Shown here: piece after piece, positions 35,483 to 44,439 of the stretch
Layout: each line of letters opens with the position of its first letter
Numbering within the stretch: position 1 is the stretch's first letter
From: Bacillota bacterium
Lineage (GTDB): Bacteria; Bacillota; Clostridia; Oscillospirales; Ruminococcaceae
NCBI GenBank assembly: GCA_023439835.1
Contig: JAEXUW010000009.1
Location: 193,185 to 257,184 of the forward strand
Reading direction: 5' to 3'
Length of the DNA stretch: 64,000 nucleotides
The notes under the pieces: model-generated
Told to the model about the DNA's origin: nothing
Database searches by the model: none
What the model saw: the letters and a program-made list of their open reading frames with translations, nothing else
Position numbers and translations under genes: made by a program

Positions 35483-36658
35483 CTACTCAGCCCTTATTAC
35501 CAAATGAGTGGTATTTTCAACAGCCTCAGCGATAAGCGGCTCAAAATCAAATAACGCCTGTGCCGCTTCAACATCCGAAAGCTTTGGGTTGGTTTTCGGG
35601 TGCTTTGGCGTGAATACGGTACAGCAGTCCTCATACGGTTCAATCGACGTTTCAAAGGTTCCGATTTTTCTTGAAACCGCCACTATTTCCGCTTTATCCA
35701 TTCCAATAACAGGGCGGAAAACAGGCATTCTGCATACTGAGTCTGTGGAAACAATAGCGCTCATTGTCTGACTTGCAACCTGCCCGATACTCTCGCCAGT
35801 TACAAGTGCAGAAAGCTCATTGGCTTCGCCTATTCTCTGCGCAATCTCCATCATCAGCCGACGCATGATGAGCGTAAAAAACTCCTCGGGACAGTTTTTC
35901 ATTATCTCAGCCTGAATTTTTGTGAACGGAACACAATAAAAATGAATGCTTCCGCAATAATCGGCCATAATTGATGCTAGCTTTTCGACCTTTAGCCTTG
36001 CACGCTCTGATGTATAGGGCGGGCTTTCAAAATGCACAGCAGAAACCCATACTCCTCTTTTCGCCATCATATAACCGGCGACGGGGCTGTCTATTCCGCC
36101 TGATAATAAAAGCAGAGCCTTGCCCGATGTTGATACAGGCATTCCCCCTGCTCCATCCTCCTCCGATGCTCTGATATATGCGCCAGCCTCTCTGATTTCA
36201 ACGGTAACCGTCACGTCGGGATTATGAACATCTACACTCAGATGAGGGTATTTCTCAAGAAGCCTTTCGCCTAGCTTTGAGCATATTTGAGGCGAATTCA
36301 TAGAAAATTTCTTATCCGCTCTTTTTGCCGCAACCTTAAAGGTCTTTGCGGCTGACAATGAATCCTCAAGACAGCTTTCAGCCATGTTCGCAATTACTTC
36401 CCAGTCCTTGCTTACACATACTGTTTTGCATACCTTGGCAATGCCGAAAACCTTTTTCAGCTTATCGACCGCCGCATCTATGTCAATGTCGTCAGAGGAA
36501 GGCTCCAAATAAATCGTTGACTGTGCCCTTGTTATATGAAACCTGCCCAGAGGCTTTAGTCTTTGCCTTATATTCTTCACAAGAACATCCTCAAAGGTTT
36601 TTTTGTTCAGCCCTTTTAATGCGATTTCGCCGTATTTTGCTAGAATAATCTCTCTCAT
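35483..36658 (-). CDS. thiI: tRNA 4-thiouridine synthase
   Basis: Activates U8 of tRNA by adenylation and transfers sulfur to make s4U. The 391-residue form has an N-terminal ferredoxin-like region and THUMP domain (about 1-165) and a PP-loop ATPase (LLLSGGIDSPVAGYMMAKRG near 182-201). It has no rhodanese domain, as in B. subtilis, where a dedicated cysteine desulfurase donates sulfur directly. That partner type is encoded 12 nt upstream. The start is the ATG at 36658; a GTG three codons earlier is possible. Confidence 0.95.
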   Translation of the reverse strand: MREIILAKYGEIALKGLNKKTFEDVLVKNIRQRLKPLGRFHITRAQSTIYLEPSSDDIDIDAAVDKLKKVFGIAKVCKTVCVSKDWEVIANMAESCLEDSLSAAKTFKVAAKRADKKFSMNSPQICSKLGERLLEKYPHLSVDVHNPDVTVTVEIREAGAYIRASEEDGAGGMPVSTSGKALLLLSGGIDSPVAGYMMAKRGVWVSAVHFESPPYTSERARLKVEKLASIMADYCGSIHFYCVPFTKIQAEIMKNCPEEFFTLIMRRLMMEIAQRIGEANELSALVTGESIGQVASQTMSAIVSTDSVCRMPVFRPVIGMDKAEIVAVSRKIGTFETSIEPYEDCCTVFTPKHPKTNPKLSDVEAAQALFDFEPLIAEAVENTTHLVIRAE

Positions 36659-36670
36659 CCGTTTCACCTT

Positions 36671-37783
36671 TTAATATTTTATTTTTAATAATTCCGACTG
36701 CCCCATTTTCAAGGCGGAAATAAAGCTGTCAATTTCATCAGTCGTGTTCTCGTGGGAAAAGCTAATTCGCAAGATAAAATCCAGCAGCTTTTCATCCGCT
36801 CCAAGCTCCTTGAGAACACTGCTTTTCTTCCCCTTAGAGCAAGCAGAGCCGCTTGATACGTATATACCCTTGTCCTCTAAAAAATGCAGCATGATTTCAC
36901 TCTTATAACCCAATACAGCAACGCTAACAATATAAGGCGACGAATTGTCAGGTGATATAACAACAGTGTCAGACGCTGAGCTCAGTGCGTCAACAAGGTG
37001 CTTTTTAAGTCCGCTGACATATTCAAAGCGCTTAGGGATATCGCCCATATAACGCTTTGCCGCCGCACCAAAGCCGCTTATCAGCGGGACGCTCTCCGTC
37101 CCTGACCGAACCGCCCTTTCCTGTCCGCCGCCGACGATAAGCGGTGAAGGCCTTATACCCTTTTTAATATAGACAGCGCCTATTCCCTTCGGGCCGTAAA
37201 CCTTATGCCCGCTGACAGAAACTATATCAGCGTTCAGAGCTTTCACCTTAAACGGAATTTTCAAAAACGCCTGAACGGCATCACAGTGTGTCACGATTTC
37301 GGGATGCTTTCTTTTTATCGCCGCAAACTCCTTCTCAACAGGGAAAATCATACCCGTTTCATTATTGACCAGCATACACGACACAAGGCAGGTGTTTTCA
37401 TCAACCGCCTCAGAGAGCCTTTCCGGACTGACTCTCACAACCTCAAAGCCAAGCTTTTCTAGCCTTTGCGCCGGCGCAGCCACCGACGGATGCTCACCAC
37501 CCCCGATAACAACACGCTTTTTCCTTTTGCCATAGCTTTCGGCTGTGCCTGTTACCGCAAGATTGTTGCTTTCTGTTGCACCTGACGTGAAATAAACGTT
37601 ATCCTCCTCACAGAATAATGCTGAAGATATAACCTTTCTTGCCGCTGATACGGCTTTCTCAGCTTCAACCCCCAGTCGGTGAAGACTTGACGGATTCCCG
37701 AAATTGTCATTAAGCGCACCAGTGACAGCGGCGACAGCCTCACAACAAGGCCTTGTTGTGGAAGCATTGTCAAAATATATCAC
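36671..37783 (-). CDS. Cysteine desulfurase paired with ThiI
   Basis: PLP-dependent class V aminotransferase of 370 residues that releases sulfur from Cys. YFDNASTTRPC opens it; the PLP Lys lies in SVSGHKVYGPKGIGA near 200-215 and the active Cys in YVSSGSACSKGKKSS near 320-334. Location directly before thiI and the length match the NifZ-like desulfurase that supplies ThiI in B. subtilis. The start codon is GTG. It appears to head a five-gene minus-strand run ending at the terminator near 32400. Confidence 0.92.
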   Translation of the reverse strand: MIYFDNASTTRPCCEAVAAVTGALNDNFGNPSSLHRLGVEAEKAVSAARKVISSALFCEEDNVYFTSGATESNNLAVTGTAESYGKRKKRVVIGGGEHPSVAAPAQRLEKLGFEVVRVSPERLSEAVDENTCLVSCMLVNNETGMIFPVEKEFAAIKRKHPEIVTHCDAVQAFLKIPFKVKALNADIVSVSGHKVYGPKGIGAVYIKKGIRPSPLIVGGGQERAVRSGTESVPLISGFGAAAKRYMGDIPKRFEYVSGLKKHLVDALSSASDTVVISPDNSSPYIVSVAVLGYKSEIMLHFLEDKGIYVSSGSACSKGKKSSVLKELGADEKLLDFILRISFSHENTTDEIDSFISALKMGQSELLKIKY

Positions 37784-38015
37784 TAAAGTATCAATCCTCT
37801 CATCGCCGTATTAAACCCTGTCACTGTAAAAAATTATAATTCCCCGCTGTGATAGCACTGTGAAAGGGCGGCGAAAGTTTCTCTTTTTAATTTTTTATTG
37901 CTAAACATATAAAATTATTATACTACATTTCGTGCAAACTTTCCAGTATAAATTATTATGGATAAAGCTATAAAATCAGGCAATACTATTTCCAGAATAA
38001 AACGGAGGTAGCTTT

Positions 38016-39362
38016 ATGGGAATTAGATTATCTGTTAGGTCAATAGTCAAAATAGTGTCATTTTTCATAGCGACGGCAGCGGTGCTTTTGACGCTTTATT
38101 TCAAAAGTGAAGCAAAGGCTAACGATTATAAGCTCAAGCTTGAATACTCGTACATTAGGGCAATTGAAGAGCTTTCTTCAAGCACAGACAATATAACAAG
38201 CACACTTTCAAAGGGTATTTATGCGGGAACGCCTTCAATGCTTGAAACACTTTCTTCTAAGCTCTGGCGGGATGCTTCAATAGCAAAAACCGCTTTGTCA
38301 CAGCTTCCGGTGTCTGATTTAAACCTTGATAACACAAACAAATTTCTCTCACAGGTCGGCAACTATGCAATAAGCATTTCAGTGAAGGCTTCAAAGGGTG
38401 AACAGCTTTCGATGGAGGAATACTCGAATCTGGCGGCACTCTATGAATATTCAAAGACGCTGTCAATGGAATTGTGGGCACTTGAAAAAAAGGTTCAGTC
38501 GGGAACTATGTCTTTTGAAAAAACAGCAAAGAACATTAATAATCAGAATTCTACCTCACCACCGAATGTGTTTGAGGGCTTCAGCTCTTTTGAGGAAGGC
38601 TTTGCAAATTATCCGACGCTCATATATGACGGGCCTTTCTCAGACCATATTTTAGACAGAAATCCAGAACTCACAAAAAATCAGCCTGAGATTGATGATA
38701 GCACCGCTCTTACAAAGGCTTCTGAATGCACCGGTGTTTTGGTCGAACAGCTAATGATATGCGGTGAGGAGGACGGAAAAATGCCGTCATTCTGTTTTAG
38801 CGGTGAGAATGTCTACGGTGCAATCACCAAGCAGGGCGGTTTTATTTCGTATATGGTCAAGAACAGAAGCGTTGAAGAAAAAAAGCTGACCGTTGAGGAC
38901 GCAATGTCCACAGCAGGCGCTTATCTTTTAAGTCTTGAAATAACCGATATGACACCAACCTATTATGAAACACTCGACAATATCTGCACCATTAATTTTG
39001 CGTGTGTTCACAAGGGCGCTGTTGTATATACCGATTTGATTAAGGTTTCAGTGGCGATGGATAACGCTGAAATCGTCGGGATAGACGCAAGAGGCTTCAT
39101 TGTCAATCACCGTGAAAGAGAGCTCCCCCCACCTGCGCTATCAGTTGAAGAGGCACAGAAAAAACTCTCCCCACTTCTTAACGTTGAGAAGAGCAAGCTG
39201 ACAATAATTCCGACAGAGGGGGAAAACGAGGTCTGTGCTTATGAATACCTTTGCACAAGCCGTCAGGGAACACAGGTTCTGGTCTATGTTAATGTCACCA
39301 CCGGTGAGGAGGAGCAAATTCTCATTCTCATCGAAACACAAGACGGCGTATTAACTATATAA
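38016..39362 (+). CDS. ypeB: Germination protein YpeB
   Basis: Spore protein needed in Bacillus for stability and action of the cortex-lytic enzyme SleB. The 448-residue length is typical. An N-terminal membrane segment (about 10-27) is followed by a helical region and tandem PepSY-like domains in the C-terminal half (EDAMSTAGAYLLSLEI near 296-311, SVEEAQKKLSPLLN near 375-388). The ATG has ACGGAGG upstream. The usual partner sleB is not beside it. Upstream (37784-38015) is AT-rich with no promoter that I could assign with confidence. Confidence 0.9.
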   Translation: MGIRLSVRSIVKIVSFFIATAAVLLTLYFKSEAKANDYKLKLEYSYIRAIEELSSSTDNITSTLSKGIYAGTPSMLETLSSKLWRDASIAKTALSQLPVSDLNLDNTNKFLSQVGNYAISISVKASKGEQLSMEEYSNLAALYEYSKTLSMELWALEKKVQSGTMSFEKTAKNINNQNSTSPPNVFEGFSSFEEGFANYPTLIYDGPFSDHILDRNPELTKNQPEIDDSTALTKASECTGVLVEQLMICGEEDGKMPSFCFSGENVYGAITKQGGFISYMVKNRSVEEKKLTVEDAMSTAGAYLLSLEITDMTPTYYETLDNICTINFACVHKGAVVYTDLIKVSVAMDNAEIVGIDARGFIVNHRERELPPPALSVEEAQKKLSPLLNVEKSKLTIIPTEGENEVCAYEYLCTSRQGTQVLVYVNVTTGEEEQILILIETQDGVLTI

Positions 39363-39372
39363 ATTGATATCT

Positions 39373-39405
39373 AATCCGCCTGAATTATTACTCTTCAGGC
39401 GGATT
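39373..39405 (+). terminator. Terminator of ypeB
   Basis: AATCCGCCTGAA (39373-39384) pairs with TTCAGGCGGATT (39394-39405); the T tail is weak. Confidence 0.7.
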
Positions 39406-39547
39406 CTTATATTAATACGGTCAAACTATTCTGTTTTATCAAAACACCGCATAACAATTAGTGTACGAGTTTTTGCGGCGCACTTGACATTTTATAATTA
39501 ACAATTTATACTTATTATAGAAAAATAATATTTGGGAGGTTATACAT

Positions 39548-39949
39548 ATGCATAAATCTAAGTTTGGAATTTCTGTCGGTCTTCTCGGCGCTATCATTTG
39601 CACATTGTCTTTAATGTTTGGTATGCAGTGGTATGTTCTTGGCATAATGGGCTTTGTTCTCTTCAACGAAGAAAACGAATGGTTAAAAAGGTTTATTGTG
39701 AAAATACTCATTCTCACGCTCATCGTATGGTTCTTCACAGCAGGGTTTGATATCTTGGGAGGTTTTCTTTCATGGCTAAACAGCCTCTTTGGTACCGACC
39801 TTTCTTATCCGTGGTCAATAAACACAAAAATTGTTAATATCCTCATTATTGTCAAGGAGGTAATTCTATTCATAATGGCTTTATCAGCACTAAGTCAAAA
39901 TCATATCAGAATTAACCCGATTGATAAAATCGTCAATAAAAATGTGTAA
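39548..39949 (+). CDS. Small multi-pass membrane protein, unknown function
   Basis: A 133-residue protein with three or four hydrophobic segments (about 8-35, 48-75, 100-120). The start has GGGAGGT upstream. It is 15 nt before the zinc-ribbon gene on the same strand, so the two are probably expressed together. I do not recognise the family. Confidence 0.65.
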   Translation: MHKSKFGISVGLLGAIICTLSLMFGMQWYVLGIMGFVLFNEENEWLKRFIVKILILTLIVWFFTAGFDILGGFLSWLNSLFGTDLSYPWSINTKIVNILIIVKEVILFIMALSALSQNHIRINPIDKIVNKNV

Positions 39950-39964
39950 TGGAGGCTTTTTAAA

Positions 39965-40432
39965 ATGGATTTTTTCAACAAAATAGGCAATAAGGTTGCC
40001 AGCGGTGCAAGCGCAGTAGCAAGCAAAACCAAAGATATTGCAGGAACAACAAAAATCAATATGCAGATTTCTCAGGACGAAGGGAGAATCACCGCAATCT
40101 ACACAGAAATCGGAAAGAGATTTTTTGATTTGAACGTTCAAAATCCCCCTGAAGAATACGCTGATAAGTTTTCTGAAATAGCTCAGCTCAGAGAGAAGAT
40201 TGCTGCGGCAAAAGCTCAGGTTCAGCAGATTAAGGGAACAAAAATCTGCACAGCGTGTGGCGCAGAAATTCCCGCAAACGTTGCTTTTTGTGGCTCATGC
40301 GGCGCAAAAGCCCCAGAAGCTCCAGCACCCGTTGTTGTCGAAGCTCCTGCAACTGTCTTCTGCCCCGCTTGTGGAAAAGAAGAGGCTTCTTCTGTTTCAT
40401 TCTGCTCGGGTTGCGGTTGCAAGCTGAAGTAA
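39965..40432 (+). CDS. Double zinc-ribbon protein
   Basis: A 155-residue cytosolic protein. Residues 1-90 are helical, with a long predicted coiled coil. Two zinc ribbons follow: CTACGAEIP...FCGSCG (about 97-117) and FCPACG...FCSGCG (about 135-153), each with four Cys. Proteins of this layout are common in Clostridia and are of unknown function; the N-terminal part may oligomerise. Cotranscription with the small membrane protein upstream is likely, and a terminator follows at 40446. Confidence 0.8.
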   Translation: MDFFNKIGNKVASGASAVASKTKDIAGTTKINMQISQDEGRITAIYTEIGKRFFDLNVQNPPEEYADKFSEIAQLREKIAAAKAQVQQIKGTKICTACGAEIPANVAFCGSCGAKAPEAPAPVVVEAPATVFCPACGKEEASSVSFCSGCGCKLK

Positions 40433-40445
40433 ATTAGCACTTAAA

Positions 40446-40478
40446 AAAGGCGGGGAAATTCCCTGCCTTTTATTTTTT
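40446..40478 (+). terminator. Intrinsic terminator
   Basis: AAAGGCGGGGA and TCCCTGCCTTT pair with one mismatch around a short loop, followed by a T run. Confidence 0.8.
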
Positions 40479-40545
40479 TGTATTGAAAAACCATAAATAA
40501 AATGGTAATATTAATACAGTAAAAATAAAAGGCTGGAGATTAAAT

Positions 40546-41403
40546 ATGTTTTATCTATACTATATTTTAGCGGGCGCTGTTATCGGCGCCGCAAACGTAA
40601 TACCCGGTGTCAGTGGCGGAACAATGGCTGTTCTTTTCGGAATATATGATAAGCTTCTAGATGCAATTTCACTGAGCATTAAAAAGCTAAAAAAGAACAT
40701 TCTTTTTATACTCACTGTCGGCTTTGGTCTGATAGCGGGCATATTTCTTTTTGCAAAGGCAATCACGTTTCTTCTTGAAAACTATAAGCTTCCCACACAG
40801 TTTTTCTTTATGGGACTTATACTGGGGAGCTTTCCGCTTGTATGGCGACTAACGGTCAAGCATAATAAATTCAGAAAAATAAACATTGTCCCTTTGTTGA
40901 TTTGCGTGGGGCTTCTTTTTGCATACAGCTTTCTTGAGGAAGGCAGTAGCACCGTCCAGACTGAGCTTAATGTCAAGCTGATGTTTGTGCTTTTTATTTC
41001 TGCATTTATTGCGACGGTTGCAATGCTTATTCCCGGTGTCAGCGGTTCATTCTTACTAAAGGCTATCGGAATGTATGATACGGTAACAACCGCAGTCAGC
41101 GGAATTTTCGATGACGGAAAAATCAATACACGCTGCGTTGCTTTGCTAATTCCCTTTGGTGTCGGCGCAATTGCCGGACTTCTTGTCGGGGCAAAAATCA
41201 TTTCAACTCTGTTAAAAAAGTACTATCAGGGTGTTTATGCCGCAATTATCGGTATGATTTTCGGCTCGCTTTTCATAATCTATCCGGGCGGCTTCAGATT
41301 TAACGCAATGGGCTTTTATTCCATACTTTGCCTGATATGCGGTGCTGTCATCTCACTCTCAATGGGAAATATGGAGAAAAACAAAAGCCAAGATGAGGAG
41401 TAG
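40546..41403 (+). CDS. DUF368 membrane protein, PopT undecaprenyl-phosphate translocase family
   Basis: A 285-residue protein with about eight membrane segments. The two inverted family signatures are clear: GAANVIPGVSGGTMAVLFGIYDKL near 15-38 and MLIPGVSGSFLLKAIGMYD near 161-180. Members called PopT recycle the C55-phosphate carrier to the inner face of the membrane for wall synthesis; that function is carried over from the family. A monocistronic gene between the zinc-ribbon gene and the convergent cca. Confidence 0.88.
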   Translation: MFYLYYILAGAVIGAANVIPGVSGGTMAVLFGIYDKLLDAISLSIKKLKKNILFILTVGFGLIAGIFLFAKAITFLLENYKLPTQFFFMGLILGSFPLVWRLTVKHNKFRKINIVPLLICVGLLFAYSFLEEGSSTVQTELNVKLMFVLFISAFIATVAMLIPGVSGSFLLKAIGMYDTVTTAVSGIFDDGKINTRCVALLIPFGVGAIAGLLVGAKIISTLLKKYYQGVYAAIIGMIFGSLFIIYPGGFRFNAMGFYSILCLICGAVISLSMGNMEKNKSQDEE

Positions 41404-41410
41404 CATTCCC

Positions 41411-42748
41411 TCATCTTAGCTCTTTAGCTTTATAAATCAGCACTTCTTCAGTGTTTTCAAACTCACCGACAATAACACCGTCAAGAAGTCGGTTTAAAAC
41501 GTCGCCTATATCCTTCCCCTCAATAAAGCCTATTTTCAAAAGGTCATCGCCTTTTATTTTCAAGTCTTTAATGGAAAAGCACTCCCCCTGTGCGAGAATT
41601 TCCTCAGCAAGCTTTGTGACATCATCAATTTGCCCAAGCTTTTGTTTTAGGAGCATGGGGGACTGTGCGTGACAGTCAGCACGTCTTATTTCTGTCTGAA
41701 GCTTGAAAAACTCATAGCCATACTTTGATAGAAAGCGTTTTACCGCCTTTTTTTCGGGCGGAATTCTATTGTCATGCTCAGTTATCAGTGTTGTAACCAG
41801 TGAGATTGTATCATTGTCGTACCTAAGCCTTCTGAGAACCTCTTTTGCAATTTGCGCCGATACTTTCTGATGCCCTTTAAAATGCCCGATGCCTTTTTCA
41901 TCAACAGAAAAGCACTCTGGCTTTCCTATATCGTGCAAGAGCATAGTCAGTCTTAAAATCCTGTCTTTTGGAATAGAAGCAATGCTCTTAATAATATGCT
42001 CATAAACGTCAAGACTATGGTGAGGGTTTTTTTGTGAAAAGTCAAAGCAGGGTTTTATTTCGGGGATTATCTGGGCAATAACCTCACGGTATTTTCTCAT
42101 AACCTCTGCCACGTTATCGCCCAAAAGAAGCTTGTCAAGCTCAACCGAAATCCTCTCAGGTGCTACGGAATCTATAAGCTTTTTATTTTCAATAATCGCC
42201 AAAGAGGTTTTTTCTTCAATAAAAAATCCCAGACAAGACGAAAACCGAAGAGCACGCATTATCCTTAAAGCGTCCTCTGAAAAACGCTTTTCAGGCTCAC
42301 CCACACAGCGTATCAGCCTGTTTTCTATATCTTCTTTTCCACAAAAAAGGTCAATAAGCCCTTCTGTATCAGAATAGGCGATTGCATTTATTGTGAAGTC
42401 ACGCCGTGAAATGTCTTCCTTTAAGCTTCTAACGAATTTCACGCTGTCAGGTCGTCTGCTGTCTGAATATACCCCGTCAATTCTAAAGGTTGTGATTTCA
42501 ACCGGCATATCATCTATCACAACGGTAACAGTACCATGCTTTAGCCCTGTTCCTATCGCTTTATACTCAGAAAATGTGGCGATTACCTCGTCAGGAAGCG
42601 CATCGGTGCATAAATCCCAGTCGTGAGGAATATTCCCCATTATGCTGTCACGAACACAGCCACCCACGGCATATGCTTTAAAACCACCTCGTGACAGATT
42701 ATTAATTGCTGTTTTTATATAGTCGGGAAGCTCTATTTTCACTTTCAC
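41411..42748 (-). CDS. cca: CCA tRNA nucleotidyltransferase (class II), with HD domain
   Basis: Adds or repairs the 3' CCA of tRNA. The polymerase head has VGGCVRDSIMG near 29-39 and the DxD metal pair in PHDWDLCTDALPD near 44-56. Neck and body follow (FSEDALRIMRALRFSS near 155-170). The C-terminal part carries an HD motif (MLLHDIGKPECF near 254-265), as in many bacterial enzymes. The start is GTG. The tRNA genes seen in this window encode CCA, so the main role is probably repair for those. Confidence 0.94.
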   Translation of the reverse strand: MKVKIELPDYIKTAINNLSRGGFKAYAVGGCVRDSIMGNIPHDWDLCTDALPDEVIATFSEYKAIGTGLKHGTVTVVIDDMPVEITTFRIDGVYSDSRRPDSVKFVRSLKEDISRRDFTINAIAYSDTEGLIDLFCGKEDIENRLIRCVGEPEKRFSEDALRIMRALRFSSCLGFFIEEKTSLAIIENKKLIDSVAPERISVELDKLLLGDNVAEVMRKYREVIAQIIPEIKPCFDFSQKNPHHSLDVYEHIIKSIASIPKDRILRLTMLLHDIGKPECFSVDEKGIGHFKGHQKVSAQIAKEVLRRLRYDNDTISLVTTLITEHDNRIPPEKKAVKRFLSKYGYEFFKLQTEIRRADCHAQSPMLLKQKLGQIDDVTKLAEEILAQGECFSIKDLKIKGDDLLKIGFIEGKDIGDVLNRLLDGVIVGEFENTEEVLIYKAKELR

Positions 42749-42837
42749 ACAGCCTTTTTCAGATTAAAATTACGTTAATTTTATCATGTAATGCTTATTA
42801 TGTCAATGCAAGCTTGTTTTAATAAATCGGAGGGAAA

Positions 42838-44394
42838 ATGGAAAAAATAATAGCACAGGCTTTAAAAAAGGAATATACACTTTGCTTTATATCTGGACTT
42901 CTCTTGACAGTGGCGTTTGCATTTCGTGAGCTTTTTTGGCTTAATTTTATTGCAATGATCCCGCTGTTTCTAGTGTTGTTAAGCTGTGAATACGGCATCA
43001 AAAAGCTCATGCGATATGTGTTTTTCTTCTCGCTCGGATATTATATTCCCACAATACATTGGCTTTATGAAATAACTGTATTATTCCCTGTATCTAAGCC
43101 TGCGTCCATTGCTATGATTACTCTGGGTATATTTTTGATTGGAATTGTCCAGGGGTTATATACATTTCTAGCATTTATGCTCTTTCCTTTTATAAAAAGC
43201 GGACGGTATAGAGATGTATTTTTTCTGTCATCACTATATATTCTCGCTGAATACCTTCAGGAATACACTTTTTTCGCACCCTTTCCGTGGGCAAAAATCG
43301 GTGTTTCACTCGCACCCTTTTCGGCTTTTATTCAGTCCGCCTCGCTTTTTGGGGTGTATTTTATTTCTTTTTTGATACTATTTTTAAACGGAAGCCTTGC
43401 ATTTATTTTGCTAAACCGTGATAATTTTAAGAAAATTAGACCTGTTTTTTTCACCATCGGTATTATTCTTTCCGCAAACATAGCTTTCGGGACTTTGCGT
43501 ATTGCTTTCTCGCAAAAGGAAGCAGATTTTGACGGGCTTGCGGTTCAAGGGAATTATTCAGGTCTTGACAAGTGGCGAAATACAACCTCTGAAATGTTCA
43601 ATGGCTACTGTGAGCTAACCAGAAAAGGCGTGAGTGATAAAACAAAAATTGTCGTGTGGCCTGAAACAGCAATAAACACTGACATTAACGTTGTATCGCA
43701 GTATAAAGACGAGCTTGTCAAGCTTTCTGACGAGCTGAATGTAACTATTGTCACAGGCTATTTCACATATCAGGATAATGACATGATGTATAATTCGATT
43801 TTTGCCGTTTCTCCAAACGGAAGGTTTTCTGAGCCTTATAACAAGCATGTGCTTGTTCCCTTCGGTGAATACTTCCCCATGTCTGATGCGTTTAAAAAGC
43901 TGTTTCCGTCATTTGATAGAATCGTTACAAACGCCAGCAACATTCTTAAAGGAAATGATTTTCAGATAATGGATTCATCAGTGGGGCGAATCGGGGGAAT
44001 AATCTGCTACGATTCTCTTTTCACCGATGTCGCCAGAAATAATTCTAAGCTTGGCGCTGATATTTTTGTGCTTCCTAGCAACGACTCTTGGTTTGGTGAC
44101 TCCTCCGCACTGTATCAGCACAACTGTCAGGCTATTATGCGTGCTGTCGAGAATAACCGCTTTATTATCAGGGCGAGCAATACCGGCATTTCGTCGATTA
44201 TTTCACCAACCGGAAAAGTTTTAGCCCAGGCGGAAACCTTTGTTCCCACCGCACTTTCAGCACCCGTTTCACTTATTGAAAAAAGAACGCTTTATTCCTA
44301 TATCGGGAATATTATAATAGTAATACCAACGGCGGTATATGTCTTATGCTTATTTTTTGCTCTAAAAAAAGTCAGGAGGAAAAATTTGCATTAA
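42838..44394 (+). CDS. lnt: Apolipoprotein N-acyltransferase
   Basis: Transfers a third acyl chain to the N-terminal Cys of lipoproteins. The 518-residue protein has about six N-terminal membrane segments (to about residue 215), a nitrilase-like periplasmic-side domain and one C-terminal segment. The Glu-Lys-Cys triad is visible: VVWPETAINTD, PYNKHVLVPFGEYFP and GIICYDSLF. Lnt is classically Gram-negative and actinobacterial; homologs occur in some Clostridia. The start at 42838 has CGGAGG upstream. At least three lipobox proteins in this window could be substrates. Confidence 0.9.
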   Translation: MEKIIAQALKKEYTLCFISGLLLTVAFAFRELFWLNFIAMIPLFLVLLSCEYGIKKLMRYVFFFSLGYYIPTIHWLYEITVLFPVSKPASIAMITLGIFLIGIVQGLYTFLAFMLFPFIKSGRYRDVFFLSSLYILAEYLQEYTFFAPFPWAKIGVSLAPFSAFIQSASLFGVYFISFLILFLNGSLAFILLNRDNFKKIRPVFFTIGIILSANIAFGTLRIAFSQKEADFDGLAVQGNYSGLDKWRNTTSEMFNGYCELTRKGVSDKTKIVVWPETAINTDINVVSQYKDELVKLSDELNVTIVTGYFTYQDNDMMYNSIFAVSPNGRFSEPYNKHVLVPFGEYFPMSDAFKKLFPSFDRIVTNASNILKGNDFQIMDSSVGRIGGIICYDSLFTDVARNNSKLGADIFVLPSNDSWFGDSSALYQHNCQAIMRAVENNRFIIRASNTGISSIISPTGKVLAQAETFVPTALSAPVSLIEKRTLYSYIGNIIIVIPTAVYVLCLFFALKKVRRKNLH

Positions 44395-44439
44395 AAGTAC
44401 GTCCGTGGTATAATTTAAGAAAAACTACGGAGGTTTGTT

